Shown piece after piece: positions 16,861 to 25,155 of a DNA stretch of 64,000 nucleotides. The stretch is from the NCBI GenBank assembly GCA_050953365.1, contig JBMNMN010000003.1, positions 1-64,000 on the forward strand, read 5' to 3'. The notes beneath the pieces are model-generated. The model made no database searches. It was not told the origin of the DNA and saw only the letters and a list, made by a program, of their open reading frames with translations. Positions within the stretch are counted from its first letter, which is position 1. Each line of letters begins with the position of its first letter. This DNA comes from UBA1426 sp050953365. Its GTDB lineage: Bacteria > Bacillota > Clostridia > Peptostreptococcales > Anaerovoracaceae. The position numbers and the translations under genes were made by a program.

Positions 16861-18313
16861 ATGATGAAAACTATATTATCAGAGAAGGAACTAGACTTCA
16901 ATACTTTAGAGAAAGAGATTTTCCGAATTGGATGCGAGTATGCAGCAAGCCTGATGGAAGAAGTGCTAAAGCAGATGGATAAACAACTTGCAGAAAGCAG
17001 GGATAAAAAGACGTATCGGCATAAGGGCAGCCGGGCTACAACATTAAAAACACTAATGGGTGAGGTTACCTATGATAGAACCGTATATGAGACAACCCTT
17101 GAAACGGGTGAAAAAGCCTGCGTTTACCTGTTGGATGAAGTGTTGAAAATGGCTACCTTTGGGAAAGTGACAAGGAATCTCGCAACAAGGATCGCCGAGA
17201 GTGTAAGTGTCTGTTCTTACCGGGAAACAGCGGATAAAGTGAGCAGCATGACAGGGCAAGCAATTAGCCACGGAGGTGCCTGGAATGTGATACAGGACTT
17301 GGGCGAGAAGCTAGAGAAAGTAGAGAAAGCCGAAGCGCAGAAGGCGGAAAAAGGTGAAGGAAAAGGTGAGATAACCACAGCCATACTGTTTGAAGAAGCG
17401 GATGGCGTTTGGATCAATATGCAGGGGAAAGACCGTCCGGAAAATGCAAGGAAACGTGAGATGAAGATGGCAGTAGCCTATGATGGATGGGAAAAGGAGT
17501 CGGAAAGACGTTATTCCCTGCGAAACAAGATAATGGTTTGCGGCTTCGAAGATGCAGGATCCTTTCAAAAAAAGAAGGAAGGAGCCATCGCTTCCGTATT
17601 CAACACCGATGAAATTGAAATACGCATTCTAAACGGAGATGGAGGAGAGTGGATCAAGGGAGGGCTTGTGGATGAAGATGTACATTTCCAGCTGGACCCA
17701 TTCCACAAGAACCGTGAGATCCTAAGGAAAGTAAAGAATGTAGAGCAGAGAAAGATCATACACAAATTGCTTTCGGAAAAGAGGATTGCAGAGCTATTGC
17801 AATATTTAAGATGGATCGGGGAACAGGAAGAGGAGCCGGATGAACAGAAGAAGCTTCTGAAGCTTTATCAATACTTCAGAAGCAATCAGGAAGGTCTCAT
17901 TCCCTATCAAAAGAGGGTTGAAACTACCATCGCCACCGGTGGGTGTAGAATACCGAAATCTTGGAACAATGGAGCACCATGTATGTGATGGTGCAGCGAA
18001 GCGGATGAAGCATCAGAAAGCCAGTTGGAGCAAGCAAGGTGCATCAAACCTAGGACGTATCTTGTGCAAGAAAGTATGTGGAAAGCTTCATCAAGCCGTA
18101 ACGTCCTTATCAAAGGTGGAATTGCCGGAGCGGTATACGCAAGAGATAGAGGAAATCCTAAGTGCAGCAAAAGCTCCGAAGACGGATGGGCAAGGCTATC
18201 TTTACCCAGTTAGAGGAGGCAAGCCCTTTAACAGTACATTCGTAACAAACGGCCGTAAAGCGATTATCAATCTGCTAAATGATAGAGTTAGCAGTGAACT
18301 GATTTATCGGTAA
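16861..18313 (+). pseudogene. ISLre2-family (UPF0236) transposase, frameshifted
   Basis: The 5' frame (16861-17988) encodes the N-terminal and central regions of an ISLre2 transposase (YRHKGSRATTLKTLMGEV, NLATRIAESVS, then the AYDGWEKE region). The frame is lost close to 17915-17918, in AAGAGGGTTG. The expected continuation LPSPPVGVEYRNLGTMEHHV runs on in the next frame from 17918 to the stop at 18313. Combined length (about 484 codons) is full size, so a single indel has broken an otherwise complete gene. A programmed frameshift is less likely because this family normally has one frame. RBS AGGAGG precedes the ATG. Confidence 0.85.
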
Positions 18314-18513
18314 GATGGATAGCCGGCAGGCGGAAGCAAAATTACGAACAAACCAACCATACTATGGATAGTGCCGCCATGTGGACAACCTAAAAGGTTG
18401 ACGCACAAGGCTTGGACAACAAAAGACACGTTGCCCACACTCTACACAATGAAGCTGCTACTGCTACCCTGCGCCTTAAAAAGAGCGTTTATGCCGCGAA
18501 AGCCTGTTTATTT

Positions 18514-18613
18514 GGGGCTGTCCCTCTGGTAAACTCTCGGCGGCAGAAATGACGCCCGACAGAAGCGGGTTATTTCTGCCTAAAAAAAGGGGGTCCAGAG
18601 GGACAGGGGCCCC
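18514..18613. repeat. 100-bp nested hairpin element
   Basis: Outer arms GGGGCTGTCCCTCTGG (18514-18529) and CCAGAGGGACAGGGGCCCC (18595-18613) enclose inner arms GGCAGAAAT (18542-18550) and ATTTCTGCC (18572-18580). No coding frame. It lies in the 3' noncoding part of the ISLre2 element and looks like a REP/MITE-type insertion. Confidence 0.6.
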
Positions 18614-18798
18614 ATGTAAACAGGACCGTGGAATAAATGCGGAATATCCATCAAAACATCACAGGAAACTTGTATGGACAAAACTTGCCAACGATTACTT
18701 GACACTAACCACATTAAAGATTCATTTGCATCTGTTTGCGGAGAATGATAAGCTATAGACAAGCAGATCTTACCAACATAAAAAAGGAGGATTAGAAC

Positions 18799-19263
18799 AT
18801 GAAAGGCAATCCGAAACTTATCGAAGCTTTGAATTCACTGCTCGCCGATGAGCTGACCGCTATCAACCAATACATAGTTCATGCCGAGATGTGCGAGGAT
18901 TGGGGCTATACGAAACTGCACGAGAGTTTTGAAAAGCGCTCCATCACCGAAATGAAGCATGCCGAAAAACTAATCGGAAGAATACTCTTCCTGGAGGGTA
19001 CTCCCATAGTAAGTGAACTGAATAAAATGCATATTGGCGATGCGATCCCGAAGCAGTTGGAGAATGATCGCATTGCTGAGACGAATGCCATCGCAGCTTA
19101 TAACGATGCTATCGTATTGGCGGGTGAGGTAAAAGATTATGCCACTCGCGAAATGCTCCAAGCTATATTGCAGGACGAAGACCAGCACTTGGATGAACTG
19201 GAAGAACTGCAAGATCAGCTTGAGCAAATGGGCCTTGCTATGTTCTTGACGACTCAAGTATAA
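18799..19263 (+). CDS. bfr: Bacterioferritin
   Basis: A 154-residue bacterioferritin, a 24-mer iron-storage ferritin. All di-iron ferroxidase ligands occupy canonical positions (Glu18, Glu51, His54, Glu94, Glu127, His130), and the haem ligand Met52 is present. It detoxifies and stores iron in the cytoplasm. AAGGAGG is 11 bases upstream of the ATG. The gene stands alone; its upstream region was displaced by the ISLre2 insertion ending 90 bases before the start, which could have altered its promoter. Confidence 0.96.
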   Translation: MKGNPKLIEALNSLLADELTAINQYIVHAEMCEDWGYTKLHESFEKRSITEMKHAEKLIGRILFLEGTPIVSELNKMHIGDAIPKQLENDRIAETNAIAAYNDAIVLAGEVKDYATREMLQAILQDEDQHLDELEELQDQLEQMGLAMFLTTQV

Positions 19264-19308
19264 TAAATCGGATAATCACAGTAACAGACTACAAAAGTGG
19301 TTTTCAGG

Positions 19309-19364
19309 CAAACGGTGCAGGCCCCCCTGTGTGTAAAAACACATAGGGGGTCTGTAGCCGTTTG
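19309..19364. terminator. Long hairpin after bfr
   Basis: Arms CAAACGGTGCAG / CTGTAGCCGTTTG enclose an inner stem CCCCCTGTGTGT / ACACATAGGGGG. It lies 45 bases after bfr. The following T-rich stretch is weak, so it may be a terminator or an inserted palindrome. Confidence 0.5.
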
Positions 19365-19401
19365 TTCTCTGTTTGGGTACGTGGTATTTTTACGTTGTTG
19401 T

Positions 19402-19526
19402 GTTATAATAAATTCAGGTAGCAAAGCCTGCCGGCTTTGCCTCGGATGAATTTATTGTAACCTTGTGAAGCAAACCGGAGCAGCGGTTTGCCTGATGTTA
19501 TAATAAATTCAGGTAGCAAAGCCTGC
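19402..19526. repeat. 60-bp palindrome plus direct repeat upstream of the PPDK-like gene
   Basis: GTTATAATAAATTCA (19402-19416) is nearly complementary to TGAATTTATTGTAAC (19447-19461) and encloses the perfect hairpin GCAAAGCC-TGCC-GGCTTTGC (19421-19440). A second perfect hairpin GCAAACCG/CGGTTTGC follows (19470-19491). Then the first 30 bases of the palindrome are repeated at 19497-19526. It ends 43 bases before the start codon and may influence expression. Confidence 0.6.
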
Positions 19527-19568
19527 GTACCAAAACCTGCAATTCCATATGCAACAGGAGAATGCAAA

Positions 19569-22500
19569 ATGACCGAAGGCTTTTCATCAAAAGCGTTAGA
19601 GGCCAACCTGGCTCGGACAAGGGATACAGACATCCACATTCCCGAGGACCAGCAGTGGCTAATAGATCTTTCCAATTCAAAATGGGGTATCAACAAGCGC
19701 ACGCGCGAATTCATTACCGAACTAAATCACAAGTACAGAAACGATCAGTATGTTATCGACTCCCTTCATAATATCTGCCTTACGGATCTGTGGTTCTATA
19801 ACTCGGTAGATGAATCGGAACGGGCTCTTTCCGTTTTACTGGATATTTTTGAACATCTTTTCAATTCCGAGATGGAGGAAAGCCCAAGAGAGCTGCTTAT
19901 AAAAACCCTGATCAAATTCATGGATCGCTTAGCCAATCTGGAAAACTTCCCCGAAAAGATTATTCAGCGTTGCATTGATTTAATCCGGGCCACCCTTACC
20001 AAGCACGAGCTGCTGTATATACGAAACTCGGGCTATTTTAAAACCTACTTCAATAAGATCGCCCAACTTCCTGATTTCACGCAGACTCTGACGGAACTGT
20101 CTGCGGATTTGCTGTCGCGCTGCATCGATTACTGGGAATCCACTTCCAAAGCCGACGAATGGTTCCAATCGAAAAAACATTTGTTTCACCATATGGATGC
20201 CACTACCGTGAGCCAAATCGGAAAGCCTTTCTTTCAGAAACTCCGGGAGGATCTGTCCCAGGCGGACAATTGGGAAAAAATTAGCAATTTAATGTTCTAC
20301 AATGATATATCCAATTATTTTCGCAGCTTTACCGAACGGTTCGATTCCTATTTGGAGACCATTTACTATCTCTATTATTTGCTGCATCTGCCCGGTATGT
20401 CCCATTTGAACGACCATCTGCTCTACGACATGAACCGGAATCTCCGCAACGTTTTCACGGAACTGGATGCGGATGATATTACAGGCTTTCTCGATACGAT
20501 TATGGAGCAGTTTCATGAGCTCAATGCAGACCATGGAGGCACCGTGCTTGATTGTATCGTTACCTTGGGAAAAGAAGTCATAGATACGAAAGATCCGGCC
20601 ATTATCGCCTACTTTATAAAGGGACTCGTAAAGCTGGGCTTCCATTATCCCGGCTCCATTACCCTGAACAGGGATTGGCAGATTCAGGTCAACTCAAATC
20701 ACGTAAAGAACATCCGGGTATGGCTCGAACTGATTGAATACGCGCCGTCGGCCATGCGGGAGCTTCTTGCAGCTCTCATCGTCAACCTCAAGCTGGGCGG
20801 AATTTTCATTTCCGATACGGACCTGTTCCAGCGGGATGTAACCAAGCTTCTCAATGCGGATATAGGGCCGGTTTATCGTGAAATGAAGCAGTTGGCCAGG
20901 ATTTTTCCCGTGTATTTCAGGGATATCGGCGCGGAGGGAAAGCTGAGAGAGGTCTCCACCGCCATCGACGAACTATCCATGCGAAAGGACAGACTTATTC
21001 ATTTTCTAAGAAAGCAGACCCATACAGAGAGCAACAATACCCATATTCTGCTTACAAGAAAGATCATTGAATATTGGCATGACGGAGATAAAGAGCAACT
21101 GAAGGATCTGGTTCCCCAAGATGTTTACGAATGGCTTGATCGGGAAAACGAGTGGTTCGTACCCGTTCACGAGATCATGAAAGCGCTTTGCGCCAAGATG
21201 AAAGCCACACCGGCGGAGCTCCTTTCCGCAGAAACCGAGGATATAGAGAAGACACTTTCCAAAATCCCCTTCGGCAACAAACAACAAAAGAAGCGGGTTC
21301 TTTACCTTTTCCAGGTTTACAATCTGCTTTCGGAAAAATATTCTCTTGAAACCGACGATGTGATCTCCGTTGTCAAAAATGGCAGGCTTTGCTCCGGCGA
21401 AGAACTGGAAAAGCTGGCGGAAAACTTGGAACAACACAGGCCCAAAGAAGCTATAATTCAGATCTACGCGTTAATGAACCAATTGAAGGAGATCATATTG
21501 GATCCCAAGCAGAGCGAGGCTTTGGAAAACATCTATTATAAACGCCATATTGCAGCAGGCATTCCTTCAATGTACGGTCAATATATTGAGCCGAAATTTG
21601 AAGCGCTGGGCATGATGTTCCGGCTGGAGAAGACGGCTTCCAAGCTCATGGTTGAACTGTTGAATTCGGTCAACCTGGAATACATTACGGCCAAGACCTT
21701 CCGCCATATCTATGATGTGCTGGAACTGTTCCGCGTGGGCCTTACTCTTGACGGCATTTACAATCCGGGGCTCAACTCCCATATCGATATGCTTAAATTC
21801 AGCCTGACTTCCCCCAGCTTCTCCCTGGATCAATACATAAATATTTTCCAGTTCATGGCCCAGGATATCAAGCAGATTATCAATGAATACTTCTTCGATG
21901 TCTATGAAAACTCTCTGAAGCGAATTATCCCTCAGGTTTTTCCTGCTCCTAGCGGCTGGACAGAGATGGATGAGCGGCAGTTCTATTATATGGAATCGGA
22001 AAAGTTCCTGCGGGAAAATCTTGCTTCTGCGTTTTTAGTTCAGGATTTAGATAACTTCATCACTAATACATTGAGCAATCTTCGCGGCATGTTGGATACG
22101 TACCCCCACTCCTTCATAGAAAATATGATGACCTTTGATCCTGATTTGACCTTCAGCCGGCTGAACGAGACCTCGGAAGAGATGGATAACCCCGTTTTTC
22201 TGGGAGCCAAGGCATTTTTCCTTAAAAAGCTTATTCGCTACGGGTTTCCCGTGCCGCCGGGCTTCGTTCTGACCACGGAAGTTTTCCGGCATAAGGACAC
22301 GATTTTCAGGCATCCTCACATCAGCAATGAATTTGATCGGAAGATTGCTAATAATATAAAGGAGATCGAAAGAGTATCGGGCAAGAAATACGGGGATCCG
22401 GAGAATCCGCTGTTTTTCTCTGTGCGGTCCGGTTCGTCCATCTCCATGCCGGGGGCAATGAAGACCTTTTTGAACGTAGGCATGAATGATGAAATTGCCG

Positions 22501-23660
22501 AAATGCTGAGCCGAAAAAAGGGATATGGGTGGACGGCCTGGGACAGCTATCGCCGTTTCCTGCAAAGCTGGGGAATGGCTTACGGCATTGAAAGGGATAC
22601 CTTTGACCGGATCATACTGGATCATAAAGACCGGTGGGGCGTGGAACTGAAGATTCAGTTTACAAATGAGCAGATGCGAAAGATCGCTTACGATTACAAG
22701 CGGCTCCTCATCGATCGAGGCATTCCCATAGAAAGCGATCCCTTTCTTCAACTGAAGCAGGCCATCATCAGCGTGCTTGATTCCTGGTCTTCCAAGAGCG
22801 CAATCTATTATCGCAACCATATGCAGATTGCCGATGAATGGGGCACAGCCGTACTGGTCCAGCAGATGGCTCTGGGAAACCTTTCCTCCAGCTCGGGAAC
22901 CGGGGTAGTGTTTACCAACAGCCCCTTTAACGGTCATTCCGGGATCAACCTCTACGGAGACTTCGCCCTGTGCAGCCAGGGTGAAGACGTGGTGGCCGGG
23001 TTGGTTAACACGCTTCCCATTACGGAGTACCAACGGAAGAAATATTACACGGACAGCAGCATTTCGCTGGAATCCGCCTTCCCCCAGATTTATGAAGCCT
23101 TGCTTGATTATGCGACGAGGCTCATTGAGCAATACGGATTTGTCCACCAGGAGATGGAATTTACCTTTGAATCGGATCATCCGAAGGATTTGTACATCCT
23201 ACAGACGAGAAACCAGAACTTCAAGAAGCAGGAGTCCGGCACCTCTTTCGTGAAGGCGGGGCATGAGATGAAGCTGGTGGGACGGGGAATCGGTGTCAGC
23301 AGCGGCGTTCTTTCCGGCGTTATTGCTTTCGATATGAAGGATCTGAAAGAACTGAAACGGGCCAATCCGGGAAATAAGGTGATCCTTGTGAGGCCGGATA
23401 CGGTTCCCGATGACATTCCGTTAATTTTCAATTGTGACGGGCTGATCACGGGAAAGGGCGGTACCACATCCCATGCGGCTGTGGCAGCGGCTGGCCTTGG
23501 GAAGATATGTATTGTTAACTGTAAGGGCCTTCGCGTAAATGAAGAGGAAAAGGTCTGCATTATAAACGGCCATGTGTTCGGCCCCGGCGATGCGATTTCT
23601 ATTGACGGCGATTTAGGAAATGTGTATGAAGGGTGTTACGAAATTCAAGCAGAATTATAG
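19569..23660 (+). CDS. PPDK-like protein: long N-terminal domain, ATP-grasp and phosphohistidine domains, no PEP-binding barrel
   Basis: A 1363-residue protein. Residues about 1-870 form a helical domain I do not recognise. Residues about 876-1240 are a pyruvate phosphate dikinase-type ATP-grasp domain (SVRSGSSISMPGAMKTFLNV, SYRRFLQSWGMAYG, SGTGVVFTNSPFNG, GEDVVAG, LYILQTRNQN). Residues 1245-1363 are the swivelling domain with catalytic His1302 (GKGGTTSHAAVAA). The C-terminal TIM barrel that binds PEP/pyruvate in true PPDK is missing, and the protein ends with the swivelling domain. It could transfer a phosphoryl group from ATP to His and then to an unknown acceptor. ATG at 19569 follows AGGAG; the frame is open 81 bases further up without a ribosome site. 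The GAPDH-like gene follows after 45 bases, suggesting an operon. Confidence 0.85.
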   Translation: MTEGFSSKALEANLARTRDTDIHIPEDQQWLIDLSNSKWGINKRTREFITELNHKYRNDQYVIDSLHNICLTDLWFYNSVDESERALSVLLDIFEHLFNSEMEESPRELLIKTLIKFMDRLANLENFPEKIIQRCIDLIRATLTKHELLYIRNSGYFKTYFNKIAQLPDFTQTLTELSADLLSRCIDYWESTSKADEWFQSKKHLFHHMDATTVSQIGKPFFQKLREDLSQADNWEKISNLMFYNDISNYFRSFTERFDSYLETIYYLYYLLHLPGMSHLNDHLLYDMNRNLRNVFTELDADDITGFLDTIMEQFHELNADHGGTVLDCIVTLGKEVIDTKDPAIIAYFIKGLVKLGFHYPGSITLNRDWQIQVNSNHVKNIRVWLELIEYAPSAMRELLAALIVNLKLGGIFISDTDLFQRDVTKLLNADIGPVYREMKQLARIFPVYFRDIGAEGKLREVSTAIDELSMRKDRLIHFLRKQTHTESNNTHILLTRKIIEYWHDGDKEQLKDLVPQDVYEWLDRENEWFVPVHEIMKALCAKMKATPAELLSAETEDIEKTLSKIPFGNKQQKKRVLYLFQVYNLLSEKYSLETDDVISVVKNGRLCSGEELEKLAENLEQHRPKEAIIQIYALMNQLKEIILDPKQSEALENIYYKRHIAAGIPSMYGQYIEPKFEALGMMFRLEKTASKLMVELLNSVNLEYITAKTFRHIYDVLELFRVGLTLDGIYNPGLNSHIDMLKFSLTSPSFSLDQYINIFQFMAQDIKQIINEYFFDVYENSLKRIIPQVFPAPSGWTEMDERQFYYMESEKFLRENLASAFLVQDLDNFITNTLSNLRGMLDTYPHSFIENMMTFDPDLTFSRLNETSEEMDNPVFLGAKAFFLKKLIRYGFPVPPGFVLTTEVFRHKDTIFRHPHISNEFDRKIANNIKEIERVSGKKYGDPENPLFFSVRSGSSISMPGAMKTFLNVGMNDEIAEMLSRKKGYGWTAWDSYRRFLQSWGMAYGIERDTFDRIILDHKDRWGVELKIQFTNEQMRKIAYDYKRLLIDRGIPIESDPFLQLKQAIISVLDSWSSKSAIYYRNHMQIADEWGTAVLVQQMALGNLSSSSGTGVVFTNSPFNGHSGINLYGDFALCSQGEDVVAGLVNTLPITEYQRKKYYTDSSISLESAFPQIYEALLDYATRLIEQYGFVHQEMEFTFESDHPKDLYILQTRNQNFKKQESGTSFVKAGHEMKLVGRGIGVSSGVLSGVIAFDMKDLKELKRANPGNKVILVRPDTVPDDIPLIFNCDGLITGKGGTTSHAAVAAAGLGKICIVNCKGLRVNEEEKVCIINGHVFGPGDAISIDGDLGNVYEGCYEIQAEL

Positions 23661-23705
23661 AATCATAAATAAATGCAGTACTATGCGTTACAGGAGGGAT
23701 AAAAA

Positions 23706-24959
23706 ATGAATATGCATTTACCCAATAAGCGAATATTGGGGATCAACGGCGTCGGCCGGATCGGAAAATTAACTTTATGGAATCATATCAATCGGAAGTA
23801 CTATGACGGTATCGTCATCAATGCCGGCAGAGAGATCGGAAAGAAAATTGACGATATCGTGCAATACCTCACCACGGATTCCACTTATGGGACGCTGGAT
23901 CGTTTCCTTTACGGATTTTCGGGGAAAAGCTGTGACGTAAAGGTTCTTGACCAGTCCGAATGCGTCATTCAGATAGACGGCATTCCGGTAAAGGTCTTGA
24001 AGAAGGCCAGAAATCCCAGAGATATAGATTGGGCAAAGAACGGCGTGCGCGTTGTGGTAGATTGTACGGGGAAGTTCCTCGATCCCACTCTGCCTGCAGA
24101 TCATCCCAAAGGGAGTCTGCGGGGGCATTTGGAGGCCGGAGCAGAGAAAGTCATAGCCAGCGCTCCTTTCAAGCTGGCCAATTCTTCTCAGAAAATGCCC
24201 GAAGACAGCGTGATGCTGGTTTATGGCGTTAACCATTTCATATATGATCCTATGAAACATCATATTCTCTCCGCGGCAAGCTGTACCACCACGGCTCTTG
24301 CTCATATGATGAAACCGCTGCTGGATACCGAAGAGACGTCAAGGATCATTACCGCTTCCATGACAACGGTTCATGCGGCTACGAACAATCAAAACATTTT
24401 GGATGCGCCTCCGGGAGCGGGCAGTAAGGATCTGCGCAGAAATCGATCCGTCTTCAATAACATAATTCCTACTTCTACGGGAGCAGCCATCGCTCTTGAG
24501 GAGATCCTGCCGGAAATCAAAAGAGTGGGCTTTATGGCGGATTCCATTCGGGTGCCTACCAGTACGGTTTCTTTAATTTCGCTCAATCTGACTTTCCGTA
24601 CGGGGCTTACGGACAGCGGCGATCCCATTATCCACCGGGGCTTCATCAATGATCTCTACCGCAAAGCGGCGGCCGGAGCGCAGAAGGGACTGCTGTTATA
24701 TAGTGAAGATCAAAACGTTTCAACGGATCTGATGGGGAAAGAGGCGGCCGTTATCATCGAAGGACATGAAAACCATACGCGGACCGGCTTCCTATCATTG
24801 GATTCACAGACTCTTAGAAGCTATGGCATTGAAACGGCGCAGGATCTTAACCTGCCTGTTACTCATGCAAAGATATTTGGCTGGTATGACAACGAGTTTG
24901 GTTGCTATGTAAATTGTTTGGGAAGACTGACAAAATACATAGACAAAAACCTGATCTAA
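23706..24959 (+). CDS. Divergent glyceraldehyde-3-phosphate dehydrogenase-like protein
   Basis: A 417-residue GAPDH-family protein, about 80 residues longer than usual. The NAD-binding start GINGVGRIGKLTLW, catalytic Cys in SAASCTTTALAHMM, catalytic His in TTVHAATNNQ, STGAAIALEEILPE and the C-terminal WYDNEFGCYV are present. The normally invariant CTTN is CTTT, and extra segments occur in the N-terminal domain (around DHPKGSLRG) and the C-terminal half. It retains the residues needed for thioester chemistry, but substrate and direction are uncertain. AGGAGGG precedes the ATG. Its partner upstream is a PPDK-like protein, so a dedicated role different from housekeeping glycolysis is likely. Confidence 0.85.
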   Translation: MNMHLPNKRILGINGVGRIGKLTLWNHINRKYYDGIVINAGREIGKKIDDIVQYLTTDSTYGTLDRFLYGFSGKSCDVKVLDQSECVIQIDGIPVKVLKKARNPRDIDWAKNGVRVVVDCTGKFLDPTLPADHPKGSLRGHLEAGAEKVIASAPFKLANSSQKMPEDSVMLVYGVNHFIYDPMKHHILSAASCTTTALAHMMKPLLDTEETSRIITASMTTVHAATNNQNILDAPPGAGSKDLRRNRSVFNNIIPTSTGAAIALEEILPEIKRVGFMADSIRVPTSTVSLISLNLTFRTGLTDSGDPIIHRGFINDLYRKAAAGAQKGLLLYSEDQNVSTDLMGKEAAVIIEGHENHTRTGFLSLDSQTLRSYGIETAQDLNLPVTHAKIFGWYDNEFGCYVNCLGRLTKYIDKNLI

Positions 24960-24982
24960 CCTGATATAATAGGTGAGTGCTG

Positions 24983-25016
24983 CAGGGGGACCGAGTATTT
25001 GTATACTTTCCCCCTG
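24983..25016 (+). terminator. Hairpin terminator after GAPDH-like gene
   Basis: Arms CAGGGGGA / TCCCCCTG enclose an inner AGTAT/ATACT stem; only a short T-rich tail follows. It closes the PPDK-like/GAPDH-like unit. Confidence 0.55.
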
Positions 25017-25155
25017 TTGCGTTTACCGCGCAGATACGCCACCAAAATGAAAGACAAAATGTGGAGTATTGAACAGGGGGATTGATTTTGGTACGATTGG
25101 GAAAAATCCTTTTGATCGCTAGACGGAATTATATAATTGGCAGGGGAAAAAGGCT

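Larger units (their letters stand above)
16744..18709 (+). mobile_element. ISLre2-family insertion sequence, about 1966 bp
   Basis: The element is flanked by the 9-bp direct repeat CACATTAAA (16735-16743 and 18710-18718), the usual target size for ISLre2. Its ends match as imperfect inverted repeats (left CTTAGAGT...GTTGGCAA, right complement GTTAGTGT...GTTGGCAA). It carries one frameshifted transposase and about 400 bases of 3' noncoding sequence holding a second hairpin element. Confidence 0.75.

Noticed and set aside
17918..18313. Separate second gene in the ISLre2 element
   Set aside because: It is the C-terminal part of the transposase, displaced by one frameshift.
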